From contig NZ_SZQA01000003.1 of the NCBI RefSeq assembly GCF_005233835.1, forward strand, positions 205,815-269,814: a stretch of DNA of 64,000 nucleotides. The letters run 5' to 3'. Shown here one piece after another: positions 6,998 through 14,964 of the stretch. Under the pieces are notes generated by a model. It made no database searches. It had not been told where the DNA came from and saw only the letters and a list, made by a program, of their open reading frames with translations. A program made the position numbers and the translations under genes. The stretch comes from Herbidospora galbida (lineage in GTDB: Bacteria > Actinomycetota > Actinomycetes > Streptosporangiales > Streptosporangiaceae). Positions within the stretch are counted from its first letter, which is position 1; each line of letters opens with the position of its first letter.

Positions 6998-8605
6998 GTG
7001 AACGACATTCGTGACCCCCTCGCCGACGTCTCCGAGATCGGCGCGAAGAAGGTGCGCAACGCCGCCGGCGGCGTCGTGTTCGAGAAGGACCTGTGGCAGC
7101 GGGTCGAGGACTTCCTCATTCTCGGCACGACCGGCGGCACCTATTACGTCGACGGCGGCAAGCTGACCGAGATCAACGTCGGCGTCCTCTACAAGGCGCT
7201 GCACACCGACGGCCCGCGCGTGGTCGAGCTGCTCACCGAGATCTCCACCGCCCGGCCGCCCCGCGCCCCCAAGAACCAGCCCGCCCTGTTCGCGCTCGCG
7301 GCCGCGTACGCGCGCGGCGACGAGGCGACCCGCCGGGCCGCCAAGTCGGCGCTGCCCAAGGTCGCCCGCACCACCGACCACCTCGCGACCTTCTTCGGCT
7401 ACTACAAGAACCTCGGCGGCAAGCGGACCGAGCGGGGCACCAGCCCGGTGATGGGCCGCTCGCTGCGGACCGTGCTCGGCTCGTGGTTTCTGCAGGGTTC
7501 GGCCGACGACGTGGCGTTCAAGGTCTGCAAGGCGGGTCAGCGCAAGACCCCCACGGGTGAGTCGTTCGCGCTGCGCGACGTGCTGCGGATGGCCCACCCG
7601 GCGGGCGACACCGACGAGCGCAAGGTGCTGTTCGGGTGGGTCGCCGGCAACGTGGGCGACGACGTGGCCCGCGCGGCGCTGCCCTCGGTCGACCGGTTCC
7701 TCGCCGCCAAGGCCGTCACCACGGTCGAGGAGGCGACCCGGCTCGACGTGCCGTGGGAGTTCCTGCCCGACGCGATGCTGACCGAGCCGAAGGTCTGGGA
7801 CCACCTCGTCGACACCATCGGCATGACGGCCCTGCTGCGCAACCTCGCCCGGATGACCCGCATCGGCACGCTCGTGCCGCTCGGCGACGCCACCCGGCGC
7901 GCGGTCGCCCGGCTGACGGCGTTCCACCAGCTCCGCAAGGCCCGCGTCCACCCGCTGGACGTGTGGCTGGCGATGCGCGTCTACGCCTCCGGCCAGGGCC
8001 GCAACGGCGCGACGTGGACGCCGGTCCCGGCGATCCTCGACGCGCTGGAGGAGGCGTACGAGAAGACCTTCGGTTTCGTGCAGCCGACCGGCAAGAAGCT
8101 GCTCCTGGCGGTCGACTCGTCCGGCTCGATGACCTACTCGCGGTGCGTGGTCGGCGGCTCGCCCGTCGGCACGCCCTACGAGGTCGGCTCGGCCATGGCG
8201 GTCATGCTGGCGCGCATCGAGAAGGGCAACGTGCACGCCATCGAGGTCGACACCGCGGTGCACCGCTCGAAGGTGAGCGCGCGCACCAACCTCCGCGACA
8301 TCGCCAAGTGGCGGGCGTCGGGCGGCGGCACCGACCTGTCGCTGCCGTTCCGGCACCTGCTCGACGAGCGCATGCACGTCGACGGCGTCGTCGTCTTCAC
8401 CGACAACGAGACGTGGGCGGGCCGGGGCGCCCCGGCCGACGCCCTGTCGCGCTACCGCAAGACGGTCAACCGCGACGCCCGGGTGGTCGTGGCGGCCATG
8501 ACGGCGGCCGGCTACTCGATCGCCGACCACAGCGACCCGAACTCGCTCAACGTCGTCGGCCTCGACGCGTCGCTGCCGCTGATCGTGAACGGCTTCGTCC
8601 GCTAA
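6998..8605 (+). CDS. rsr: Ro60-family TROVE domain RNA-binding protein (Rsr)
   Basis: 535 aa. I chose GTG 6998 because GGAGGAA (6986-6992) precedes it at good spacing and the homology starts just after; a frame extending upstream would run through both ncRNAs. Residues about 20-350 form the TROVE ring of HEAT-like helices (landmarks: LGTTGGTYYV, TRTGTLVP-like 'RMTRIGTLVPLG', 'VHPLDVWLAMRVYASGQG'). Residues about 365-535 form a vWA domain with an intact MIDAS DSSGSMT (D373) and a distal TDLSLP/TDNETW. In Deinococcus and other bacteria Rsr binds Y RNA and uses it to gate or tether exoribonucleases such as PNPase for rRNA maturation and stress decay. The two Y RNAs directly upstream are its likely partners. 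Stop overlaps the convergent sigma-factor gene by 4 bp. Confidence 0.95.
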   Translation: MNDIRDPLADVSEIGAKKVRNAAGGVVFEKDLWQRVEDFLILGTTGGTYYVDGGKLTEINVGVLYKALHTDGPRVVELLTEISTARPPRAPKNQPALFALAAAYARGDEATRRAAKSALPKVARTTDHLATFFGYYKNLGGKRTERGTSPVMGRSLRTVLGSWFLQGSADDVAFKVCKAGQRKTPTGESFALRDVLRMAHPAGDTDERKVLFGWVAGNVGDDVARAALPSVDRFLAAKAVTTVEEATRLDVPWEFLPDAMLTEPKVWDHLVDTIGMTALLRNLARMTRIGTLVPLGDATRRAVARLTAFHQLRKARVHPLDVWLAMRVYASGQGRNGATWTPVPAILDALEEAYEKTFGFVQPTGKKLLLAVDSSGSMTYSRCVVGGSPVGTPYEVGSAMAVMLARIEKGNVHAIEVDTAVHRSKVSARTNLRDIAKWRASGGGTDLSLPFRHLLDERMHVDGVVVFTDNETWAGRGAPADALSRYRKTVNRDARVVVAAMTAAGYSIADHSDPNSLNVVGLDASLPLIVNGFVR

Positions 8606-10419
8606 CGGGCCTGCTGGAACGCCTTGCCGGCCCGGGTCGCGACGCCGTCTTCGGTGAACAGACCGCTGTTGGGTTCGGCCTCCTTGGCGGGGAGGCCGAA
8701 CCACGCGTACCGCTGCACGTAGGGCAGGGAGGCGAGCATCTTCGACGAGGCGGCGAGGAAGGCGGCCTGTTCGGCGTCGGAGGCGTACCTGGCGCCGTCG
8801 GAGAAGTCGATCAGGGCGTACTCGGTGAGCCAGATCGGCTTCTTGTAGCGTTGGTAGACGCGCTGGAGGTAGCTCTTGAGCTGCTGTGTCGCGGCGGCGG
8901 CGCGGAAGTCGCCGCCGTACCAGTGCAGGGTGACGAAGTCGACGCGGTAGCCGTTCTGCTTGGCGCCCTTCATGAAGCGGTCGAGCCAGCCGCCCGGGGT
9001 GTCGCCGCCGAAGGCCACGCCGGGGGAGCCGAGGATCTTCCCGGCCTTCTCCAGCTGCGGCCACAGCTCCAGGGCGCGTTCGACGGTCATGTTCGACTGC
9101 TGGGCGAGGTCGGGCTCGTTGAAGCTCAGCAGGTACGGACCCGCCTTCTTCGCCTCCGCGAGCGCCTTGGGCGTGACGCTGTCGGCGCCCCAGATCATCG
9201 GGACGAACTCCACGTTCCTGGGGGTCTGTACGCCGTTCTGGTGGGTCGCCCAGGTGTAGTACCAACGGGCCCCCGACTTGGCCAGGGAGTTGCTGACCCC
9301 GTTCATCGGCCACACCCCGACGCCCTTCTTCACCGCCGGAGCGGCGGGCGGCGGAGGCGGCGGCTCGGGGCTCTTCGACGGCTTCGGCGAGGGCTTCTTC
9401 GAGGCCTTCGGCGTCGGGCTCGGGCTGGGTTTGCGGACGGGCGCCTTCGACGGCGTGGGGCTCTCGGCGACCACCACGGGCGGTGGAACGGCGATGGGTT
9501 TCGGCGGCGCGGCGCTCGTCCAGGGCTGCAGGACGAACACCCCCGCCGTCACCGCCGCCGCCCCCGCGGCCGTGAGGGGGATCCAGACGTTCTTGGCCGC
9601 CACGGCCGTCGCCTTGATCGTGACCGGCACCAGCTTGGTGAGCATGAACCCGGCGGGCACCGCCACCAGGGGCAGCCCGAGCAGCAGCCGCTCCAGGGGG
9701 ACCATGCCCTGGGTGCGGCGGCCGCAGAACGTACACCCCCGGATGTGCCGGGCGAACCGCTTGCGCCACAGGGGCGAGGGCACGCCGTCCCAGCCCAGGA
9801 ACATGCCCCGGAGCTCGGCGCACTGGGCCTGCGCGTTGAGGCAGCGCACGACCGACTGCGCGATCTGGATCTGCTCCTTCATGCGCTGCACCCGCACGGC
9901 CGCGTGCTTGGCCGACAGCCCGAGCGACGACGCGAGGTCGGCCCGCCCGAGCTCTCCGGTCTCCTCCAGCCACCACAGCGACAGCAGCGCCCGGTCGTCG
10001 GGGTCGAGCCAGCGGGTGGCCTCGGCGACCTCGCGGCGCTGGTCGGTCAGCCCCAGCTGGAGGATGGTCAGGCCGGCGAAGTCGGAGGCGGGGTCGGCCA
10101 CCTCGGTCGCCGTGTCGAGGTCGGTCCTGCGGTGCTGTGCGGTGCGCTTCTCGGCTTCGTGGTCGCGTACCTGACGGACCGCGATGGCCACCAGCCACGA
10201 CCGGTAGGCGTCGAGATCCCGCAGCCCCGGCAGCCCGCGGACCATCCGGATCAGGGTCTCCTGGACGACGTCGTCGGTGTCGTTGTGGCCGTTCAGGGCC
10301 CGGCCGACGATGTTGTAGACCAGCGGCAACGAGTCGGCGACCAGGCGGTCGAGGGCAGCCTGATCCCCGTCGCGCGCCGCCGCGACCATCGCCGTGTCGG
10401 GTCCGCTCCTCGCTGGCAT
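8602..10419 (-). CDS. ECF sigma factor fused to a membrane span and GH128-like glycosidase domain
   Basis: 605 aa. Residues about 10-90 are sigma region 2 (DTDDVVQETLIRMVRGL, 'YRSWLVAIAVRQVRDH') and about 135-190 region 4 (ALLSLWWLEETGELGRADLA; L-SAKHAAVRVQRMK). A zinc-finger-like HIRGCTFCGRR follows at about 224, as in ZAS anti-sigma domains. Hydrophobic segments at about 245-297 provide a membrane span. A Pro/Ser/Lys-rich linker (about 305-370) leads to an Asl1/GH128-type domain (about 372-605) with the expected two glutamates, FNEPD (about 434) and WLTEYAL (about 530). Topology would put the sigma domains inside and the glycosidase outside. Large C-terminal extensions with hydrolase-like domains are known in some actinobacterial ECF groups; extracellular beta-1,3-glucan sensing is my inference. 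Confidence 0.92.
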   Translation of the reverse strand: MPARSGPDTAMVAAARDGDQAALDRLVADSLPLVYNIVGRALNGHNDTDDVVQETLIRMVRGLPGLRDLDAYRSWLVAIAVRQVRDHEAEKRTAQHRRTDLDTATEVADPASDFAGLTILQLGLTDQRREVAEATRWLDPDDRALLSLWWLEETGELGRADLASSLGLSAKHAAVRVQRMKEQIQIAQSVVRCLNAQAQCAELRGMFLGWDGVPSPLWRKRFARHIRGCTFCGRRTQGMVPLERLLLGLPLVAVPAGFMLTKLVPVTIKATAVAAKNVWIPLTAAGAAAVTAGVFVLQPWTSAAPPKPIAVPPPVVVAESPTPSKAPVRKPSPSPTPKASKKPSPKPSKSPEPPPPPPAAPAVKKGVGVWPMNGVSNSLAKSGARWYYTWATHQNGVQTPRNVEFVPMIWGADSVTPKALAEAKKAGPYLLSFNEPDLAQQSNMTVERALELWPQLEKAGKILGSPGVAFGGDTPGGWLDRFMKGAKQNGYRVDFVTLHWYGGDFRAAAATQQLKSYLQRVYQRYKKPIWLTEYALIDFSDGARYASDAEQAAFLAASSKMLASLPYVQRYAWFGLPAKEAEPNSGLFTEDGVATRAGKAFQQAR

Positions 10420-10447
10420 GCTGCATCCCCTTCTGAGGGCCGTGCTT

Positions 10448-10537
10448 CGGAGACCCCCCGGCAGTGCCCGGGGTTACGGAAATCTACTGACCTTTTCGGT
10501 GGATTTTTGTTGTTCTGCTGTGACCTGCGGGTCTCCG
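10448..10537. promoter_or_regulatory. Inverted CGGAGACCC motifs in the sigma/DUF305 divergent region
   Basis: CGGAGACCC (10448-10456) and its exact complement GGGTCTCCG (10529-10537) face each other across 72 bp in the gap between the ECF sigma gene and the DUF305 gene. They could be paired promoter elements for ECF-directed divergent transcription, with GGAGACC as a -35-like element, or a regulator site. Undecided. Confidence 0.3.
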
Positions 10538-10589
10538 GTAACAGAAGAGGCATATCAGAGCGACTGAATCCCACTGGGAGGTACGTGAA

Positions 10590-11156
10590 GTGCGGCTGAC
10601 AACTGGCGCACCCTGGGCGGTCGCGTTCGCGGCCCTCCTGGTGTCGGGCTGCGCCGCCCCGCAGGTTCATGGTCCTGCTGCGGCGGCGGTGCAGCCCTCT
10701 GCGGTGACGCAGCCGTCGGCTGCGTTCAACCCGACGGACGTGGCCTGGATCCAGCTCGAGATCCCCATGACCGAGTCGGTGCTGGCACTGACGGACCTGG
10801 CGCCTGAACGCACAGCGAATCCGTCAGTGCTGGCCCTGGCGTCCCAGGTCGCGGCCGAACAGCAGCAGCAACTTGCGGGACTACGTGGTTTGTTGCGTGA
10901 AGCGGGGCTTCCGCCGACAAACGTCCACGAGGGTCATGACATGCCCGGTATGGTGACGAAGAGCGACCTGTTGATAGCGCAACGTCTCAACGCGGAGCCG
11001 TTCGACAAGCTGTTCCGGAAACACCTGAAGGACTTCCTGACCCAGTCCCTGCTGGTCGCGAAAGGCGAACAGACATCCGGCGCGAACGAGGCGACGAAGC
11101 AGTTCGCCAAAACCCTCTCGGCCGCCCGCTCGACGACGCTGGCCGACCTGAAATGA
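10590..11156 (+). CDS. DUF305-family lipoprotein
   Basis: 188 aa from GTG 10590, preceded by GGGAGG. The signal peptide ends in the lipobox LVSGC (Cys21), so the product is a membrane-anchored lipoprotein. The mature part has the ferritin-like four-helix DUF305 pattern (MTESVLALTDLA..., LASQVAAEQQQQL..., HEGHDMPGM, ...). His/Met-rich HEGHDMPGM resembles metal-handling segments of DUF305 proteins, so a periplasmic metal role is possible. The gene overlaps the following oxidoreductase gene as ATGA, making an operon. Confidence 0.85.
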   Translation: MRLTTGAPWAVAFAALLVSGCAAPQVHGPAAAAVQPSAVTQPSAAFNPTDVAWIQLEIPMTESVLALTDLAPERTANPSVLALASQVAAEQQQQLAGLRGLLREAGLPPTNVHEGHDMPGMVTKSDLLIAQRLNAEPFDKLFRKHLKDFLTQSLLVAKGEQTSGANEATKQFAKTLSAARSTTLADLK

Positions 11157-12673
11157 CGACTGACTGGGAATCCCTGCTCCGGCCCCCGTCAGACGCCCGC
11201 TGGGTGTCCCTGCTCGACGACGAGGGCCCCGCGACGGGCAGCCTGCACCCCGTCCCGCCGGAACCCGCCCCCACGAGGCCCCACCGGTTCACCGGCGGGT
11301 TCACCGGCGGGTTCACCGGCGGGGGCCCGGAGACGGGCACCCTGCACCCGATCCCACGCGCCCGCCGCCGCACCCAGCGCAAGCCCGCGCCACGACGCCG
11401 GCCAGGCAGCTTCGTAGGCGCCCTGCTCTGGACCGGCGCGGCGCTGGCGACGGCCGGCTGCTGGGCCGACCTGCCAGAAGTCGCCTCCACCGCCGACGGC
11501 CTGGCCTGGCTGGGCCGCCTGACCGGCCTGCTGGCGGGCTACGGCGCGGCGATCCTGGTGGCCCTCATGGCCCGCATCCCCTACCTCGACCGCACGATCG
11601 GCTCCGACCGCCTCTCCCGCTGGCACGCGCTGGGAGGCCGCGGGACCTTGGCGCTGTCAGTGGCGCACATGGTCTTCGCCATGTCCGCGCGGGCGGTCAG
11701 GTCGGGCGTGTGGGAGGGCACGTTCGGTCTCGTCCTGTACGGCCCGGGGATCCTCGAAGCGACCGTCTCCCTGGCGTTCCTGCTGGCGGTGGGCGTGATC
11801 TCGGCCCCGGCGATCCGGTCGCGGATGTCGTACGAGGCCTGGCACTACGCCCACTTCCTCACCTACGCGGCCATCTACCTGGGCTTCGCCCACCAGCTCA
11901 CGGGGCCGTCCTTCGGAGGCGTCGGCGCGTGGGCGTGGCGCGGCCTCTACCTGGGCGTGGCCGCGCTCCTGCTCTGGTACCGCTTCGCCGTGCCGGTGAT
12001 CCGGTCGCGCCGGCACCGTCTGCGTGTGGCCGGAATCAGGCGAGAGTCGGCCGACGTGGTGTCGGTGTACATCGCCGGCGACGACCTCGACCGGTTGCGC
12101 GCCGAGCCCGGCCAGTTCTTCCGCTGGCGTTTTTTGACCAAGGGCATGTGGTGGGCGGCCAACCCCTACTCGCTGTCGGCGGTGCCGAGCGGCCGTCACC
12201 TGCGCATCACCGTGAAAGCGGCCGGAGCCCACAGCCGGGCCCTCTTTTCCCTGCGCCCCGGCACCCGCGTCTGGGCCGAGGGGCCCTACGGCGCGCTGAC
12301 CGCCGCCCGTGGCCGGTCGGACCGCGTGCTGCTGATCGCGGGCGGCGTGGGCATCAGCCCGCTACGGGCGCTGTTCGAGTCGATGCCGGGTCAGGTGACG
12401 TTGCTCTATTTGGCGCGGACGGTCGAGGACCTGGTGCTGCGGGGGGAACTCGACGCGATCGCGGCGGCGCGGGGGGCGCGGGTGCACTACACGGTGAACG
12501 AGGACCTGACGGTTCCTCTCACGGGCCGGTCGTTGTCACGCGCCATTCCCGATCTGGCGGACCATGACGTGTTCGTGTGCGGGCCGCGAGGGATGACCCA
12601 GAAGGCGCTGAACGCACTCCGCCGCGCAGGCGTGCCGAAACAGCAGATCCACCTGGAGAACTTCGGCTTCTGA
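11153..12673 (+). CDS. Ferric-reductase-like transmembrane FAD/NAD(P) oxidoreductase
   Basis: 506 aa. A Pro/Gly-rich cytoplasmic N-terminus contains three FTGG repeats. About residues 90-290 form a ferric-reductase-like membrane domain with histidines in two helices (RWHALGGRGTLALSVAHMVF; YAHFLTYAAIYLGFAHQ) that could bind two hemes. A flavodoxin-reductase module follows: FAD-binding ANPYSLSAVPSG, NAD-binding GGVGISPLRALFE and a C-terminal CGPRGMTQKALNALRR ending in a terminal Phe. Such proteins pass electrons from NAD(P)H across the membrane to ferric iron, oxygen or periplasmic partners. Coupled to the DUF305 lipoprotein gene, which may be its electron or metal partner (inference). Confidence 0.9.
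   Translation: MTTDWESLLRPPSDARWVSLLDDEGPATGSLHPVPPEPAPTRPHRFTGGFTGGFTGGGPETGTLHPIPRARRRTQRKPAPRRRPGSFVGALLWTGAALATAGCWADLPEVASTADGLAWLGRLTGLLAGYGAAILVALMARIPYLDRTIGSDRLSRWHALGGRGTLALSVAHMVFAMSARAVRSGVWEGTFGLVLYGPGILEATVSLAFLLAVGVISAPAIRSRMSYEAWHYAHFLTYAAIYLGFAHQLTGPSFGGVGAWAWRGLYLGVAALLLWYRFAVPVIRSRRHRLRVAGIRRESADVVSVYIAGDDLDRLRAEPGQFFRWRFLTKGMWWAANPYSLSAVPSGRHLRITVKAAGAHSRALFSLRPGTRVWAEGPYGALTAARGRSDRVLLIAGGVGISPLRALFESMPGQVTLLYLARTVEDLVLRGELDAIAAARGARVHYTVNEDLTVPLTGRSLSRAIPDLADHDVFVCGPRGMTQKALNALRRAGVPKQQIHLENFGF
11288..11323 (+). repeat. Three 12-bp in-frame tandem repeats
   Basis: TTCACCGGCGGG occurs three times without interruption (11288, 11300, 11312), coding for FTGG repeats in the disordered N-terminus of the oxidoreductase. 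Copy number could vary by slippage without shifting the frame. Confidence 0.9.
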
Positions 12674-12674
12674 A

Positions 12675-12878
12675 CTACTTCGCGTCGAACTCGCCCCGGC
12701 GCACACCCTCAAGGAAGACGCGCCACTCCTCCCACGTGAAATCGAGAACCGCGCTGTCGGTGCCCCGCTTGCTGTCGCGTACCCGCACGATGTCGTCGGC
12801 GAATCCGACCTCGACGCAGTCATTGTTGATGCAGGCTCTGATCCACTGGTCGTGGTGTACCGGATCCATGTCAAACAT
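12675..12878 (-). CDS. DUF397 protein of an Scr1-type regulator pair
   Basis: 67 aa from ATG 12878, which has GGGAG at good spacing; a GTG at 12902 is possible but lacks a ribosome site. The sequence shows the DUF397 pattern: a short N-terminus with an acidic patch, then VEVGF..DIVRVRDSKRG, then 'AVLDFTWEEWRVFLEGVRRGEFD'. DUF397 proteins are small partners of XRE/DUF5753 regulators, as in WhiJ-like and Scr1/Scr2 systems of actinomycetes, and affect development or antibiotic production. The cognate regulator is the next gene upstream on the same strand, about 118 bp away. Confidence 0.9.
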   Translation of the reverse strand: MFDMDPVHHDQWIRACINNDCVEVGFADDIVRVRDSKRGTDSAVLDFTWEEWRVFLEGVRRGEFDAK

Positions 12879-12995
12879 CCGCTCATCTCCCTCGGAGATC
12901 ACTTGACCGGGGGGAACCTACCAGAGGGAGTGGTTGGATTCATGGCGCTTCGCGAGAGTTCCCGGAATTCCGTCATCGGATGTCTTTGCGGGGGC

Positions 12996-13856
12996 TCAGA
13001 GCCAGTCGCGATCCCGTATCTGGCTGAGAAGAGCAATTGAATCATCAGGCGTAAGAGCAATATCGTTCATGATCTCAATGGCCCTCTTGTAGGCCAGTAC
13101 ATCGCCCGGGCGCTCGATGAACTCCAAGGCGGCGAATGATTCTCGATGAACGATGGTGGCCTCTGGATCTTGGAGCTCGAAGCACACAAAAGGTGCGTCG
13201 TCCGCGATATATGGACCTAGCTTGAATGGCAGGATCCTGATGGTTGCCAATTTGTCGCGGGCTGACCGGATGAGCCTGTCTACTTGGCCGTGCATGGTTT
13301 CGGGAGTTCCCACGCGCCGAGCCAACGCCCCCTCGTCGATGAACGTCGTGTACCGGGGCCTGTTCGCCTTGCTCAACAGTTTCTGTCGCGCGAGCCGGGC
13401 TTTTATTCGTCTTTCGATCACCTCGGATTCCACGCGCCCGGCGTTGAGGCTGTGGATCAGAGCATGGATATATCCCTCTGTCTGGAGCAGGCCCAATATA
13501 ACAGCAGTCTGGTGTTCGGTGATCGCAACGGCGGCGGCTTCAAGATCAATATAAGTGTATGTGCTGGCGTGTCCGAGGTCGCCGTACTCCTGGCGTAGCG
13601 CCTGCGTCCGAGACTCGCTCGCCATCTCAATGAGCTCAGAGATCGCAGCGGGATCTGCGACATCGTAGATGGCGACAAGCGCTCGTATGTCTTCCTTGCT
13701 TGCTCCGCGCTGGCCGTTCTCCAGACGGGAGATCTTCGCCGGCGACGCATGAAGCCTGACGCTTACCTCTTCGAGGGTCAGGCCGGACTCTTGACGCAGT
13801 CTCTTCAGCCGCGCTGCCAGTTGGCGTCGGCGCAAGGTCAAGTTGGTCCCAGCCAT
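12996..13856 (-). CDS. XRE-family regulator with DUF5753 domain (Scr1/WhiJ-like)
   Basis: 286 aa. N-terminal helix-turn-helix at about 10-65 (LKRLRQESGLTLEEVSVRLH, SPAKISRLENGQRG), then the DUF5753 ligand/partner domain with its usual landmarks: YTYIDLEAAAVAI, LLQTEGYIHALI, IKARLARQKLL, FIDEGALARRVG, IRILPF and IVHRESFAALE. Paired with the DUF397 gene downstream. Such pairs are numerous in actinomycetes and act as antitoxin-like or developmental regulators. Its codon usage is less GC-biased than neighbouring housekeeping genes, fitting acquired DNA. Confidence 0.92.
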   Translation of the reverse strand: MAGTNLTLRRRQLAARLKRLRQESGLTLEEVSVRLHASPAKISRLENGQRGASKEDIRALVAIYDVADPAAISELIEMASESRTQALRQEYGDLGHASTYTYIDLEAAAVAITEHQTAVILGLLQTEGYIHALIHSLNAGRVESEVIERRIKARLARQKLLSKANRPRYTTFIDEGALARRVGTPETMHGQVDRLIRSARDKLATIRILPFKLGPYIADDAPFVCFELQDPEATIVHRESFAALEFIERPGDVLAYKRAIEIMNDIALTPDDSIALLSQIRDRDWL

Positions 13857-14014
13857 GGTCTGTCCAGGTGATCGAGAACCCGGCAGGCGAGCGACGCGTA
13901 CCGCGACCCGCCCAAGTGGTAATTGCCAATGAGGGTCGCCTAGGTACGTTTCCGGTCGAATGGCGTTATAAACGGATTGAGGACCCTATCGACCAGTCTC
14001 TGACCTAAATGGGT

Positions 14015-14042
14015 GGGGCCCGATGTTGGCGCATCGGGCCCC
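14015..14042 (+). terminator. Strong hairpin in the leader of the 14088 operon
   Basis: Perfect 11-bp stem GGGGCCCGATG/CATCGGGCCCC with a 6-base loop, 46 bp upstream of the ATG at 14088. There is no U-tract, as is common in actinomycetes. It could be a terminator-attenuator for the operon or a bidirectional terminator. Confidence 0.45.
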
Positions 14043-14087
14043 GGAGCTGGAGACCGCCGCTCACCGCTCAGTAAAGGACGATCCACA

Positions 14088-14318
14088 ATGCAGATTAACC
14101 CAAGAGATAGGGAATTGTCGCCCCCTCGTGGCTTATTGGACCGAATCGCCGTCATCGTCAAACGTCTCACCGATGACCTCTTCGCCGAACCCGACGCTTT
14201 CGCGTTCGTCGTCGGCTGGGAGGTCGAACGGAAGTGGAATCGCCGGACGTACCGGGACCCTCGCTTCAACCAGCTCCGGGCCGCTCGGCCGGCCGAGTCG
14301 CAGGCGAGTCGCAGATGA
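14088..14318 (+). CDS. Small protein of a putative mobile-element operon
   Basis: 76 aa from ATG 14088 with AAAGGACG about 9 bases upstream. Charged soluble protein with a central amphipathic helix (LDRIAVIVKRLTDDLF) and a basic C-terminus (YRDPRFNQLRAARPA...). Its stop overlaps the next start as ATGA. No family recognised. Small proteins of this composition commonly precede the transfer genes of actinomycete integrative and conjugative elements, so it is probably an element remnant. Confidence 0.6.
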   Translation: MQINPRDRELSPPRGLLDRIAVIVKRLTDDLFAEPDAFAFVVGWEVERKWNRRTYRDPRFNQLRAARPAESQASRR

Positions 14319-14794
14319 CCAGGCAGCTCGTCCGGGCACTGGAAAGCAGGGTGGCGCCGCCGGGTCCCTTCGTGGTCGTCTGGCGCTGGCGTTACGAGGC
14401 GGCTCTCCTCATCGGGGGGCCGCTTTTCGTCTCTCTGGCCGGGTGGCAGATCGTCGTCACGGTCGCCGGGCTGCTCGTCGCGCTCGTCTCGGTGTCGCCG
14501 TTCGCGCGCAGGTATGCCCTGGCCCGCCTCTGGTGCGTGGTCATCCCGCACCGGATCCGCGCCGCCTGCGCCGAGGCCCTCGTCGTGACCCGGCGCGGCA
14601 GGCTGCCGATCGTGCTCTGGACCCGGCCGAGCCGCGAGGGGGAGCGGGTGTGGGTCTACTGCCGGGCCGGAATCACCGAGGCCGACTTCGCCGACACCGC
14701 GTCGCTCATCGCCTCCGCCTGCTGGGCGCGGGAGGTGAGAGTCACGAAGTCGCCGCGCCATCCTGCAGTCATCCGGGTTGATGTCATCAGATGA
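14315..14794 (+). CDS. Two-helix membrane protein resembling AICE transfer-region proteins
   Basis: 159 aa, ATGA-coupled to the preceding gene. After a basic N-terminus (MTRQLVRALESR) two hydrophobic segments span about residues 28-65, then an ARLWCVVIPHRIRAACAEA segment, then a soluble C-terminal part (LPIVLWTRPS-EGERVWVYCRAGI, ACWAREVRVTKSPRHPAVIRVDVIR as separate landmarks). I recall this pattern from proteins encoded beside the FtsK/SpoIIIE-type transfer gene of pSAM2-like elements. The FtsK gene itself is absent, so this looks like a remnant. Assignment is from memory, moderately sure. Confidence 0.6.
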   Translation: MTRQLVRALESRVAPPGPFVVVWRWRYEAALLIGGPLFVSLAGWQIVVTVAGLLVALVSVSPFARRYALARLWCVVIPHRIRAACAEALVVTRRGRLPIVLWTRPSREGERVWVYCRAGITEADFADTASLIASACWAREVRVTKSPRHPAVIRVDVIR

Positions 14795-14837
14795 CTTGCG
14801 GAGTCAGGAAGTCTGGGTGATCCTCCTCTTAGGAAGG

Positions 14838-14851
14838 TTTCTTTAAAGAAA
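14838..14851. promoter_or_regulatory. Palindrome upstream of the LPMO gene, candidate operator
   Basis: TTTCTTTAAAGAAA is a perfect 14-base palindrome about 114 bp before the LPMO start, and is preceded by TTAGGAAGG. A/T-rich palindromes with GAAAG/CTTTC arms occur upstream of actinomycete chitin- and chitosan-degrading genes under ROK- or GntR-type control. Candidate site only. Confidence 0.4.
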
Positions 14852-14964
14852 GCTGAAGTCCGCGGCCGTCACCCCGCGTTCCTCCGCTCATCCTTCCGCC
14901 ATGGGCTCCGGCTCTCCTCACGAGGTGGCCGGAGTTCGCGTATCCGCTCCACGGAGGAGAGCCA

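Noticed and set aside
7636..10599. Very long plus-strand open frame opposite the sigma/glycosidase gene, and the long minus frame 6794-10426
   Set aside because: Antisense shadows of GC-rich coding sequence. Translations are low-complexity Arg/Gly/Ala/Pro, and the opposite frames have clear domains.
14023..14781. 252-codon plus frame across the transfer-remnant genes
   Set aside because: Out of frame with the two ATGA-coupled genes that have proper starts; composition is Arg/Gly-rich shadow.
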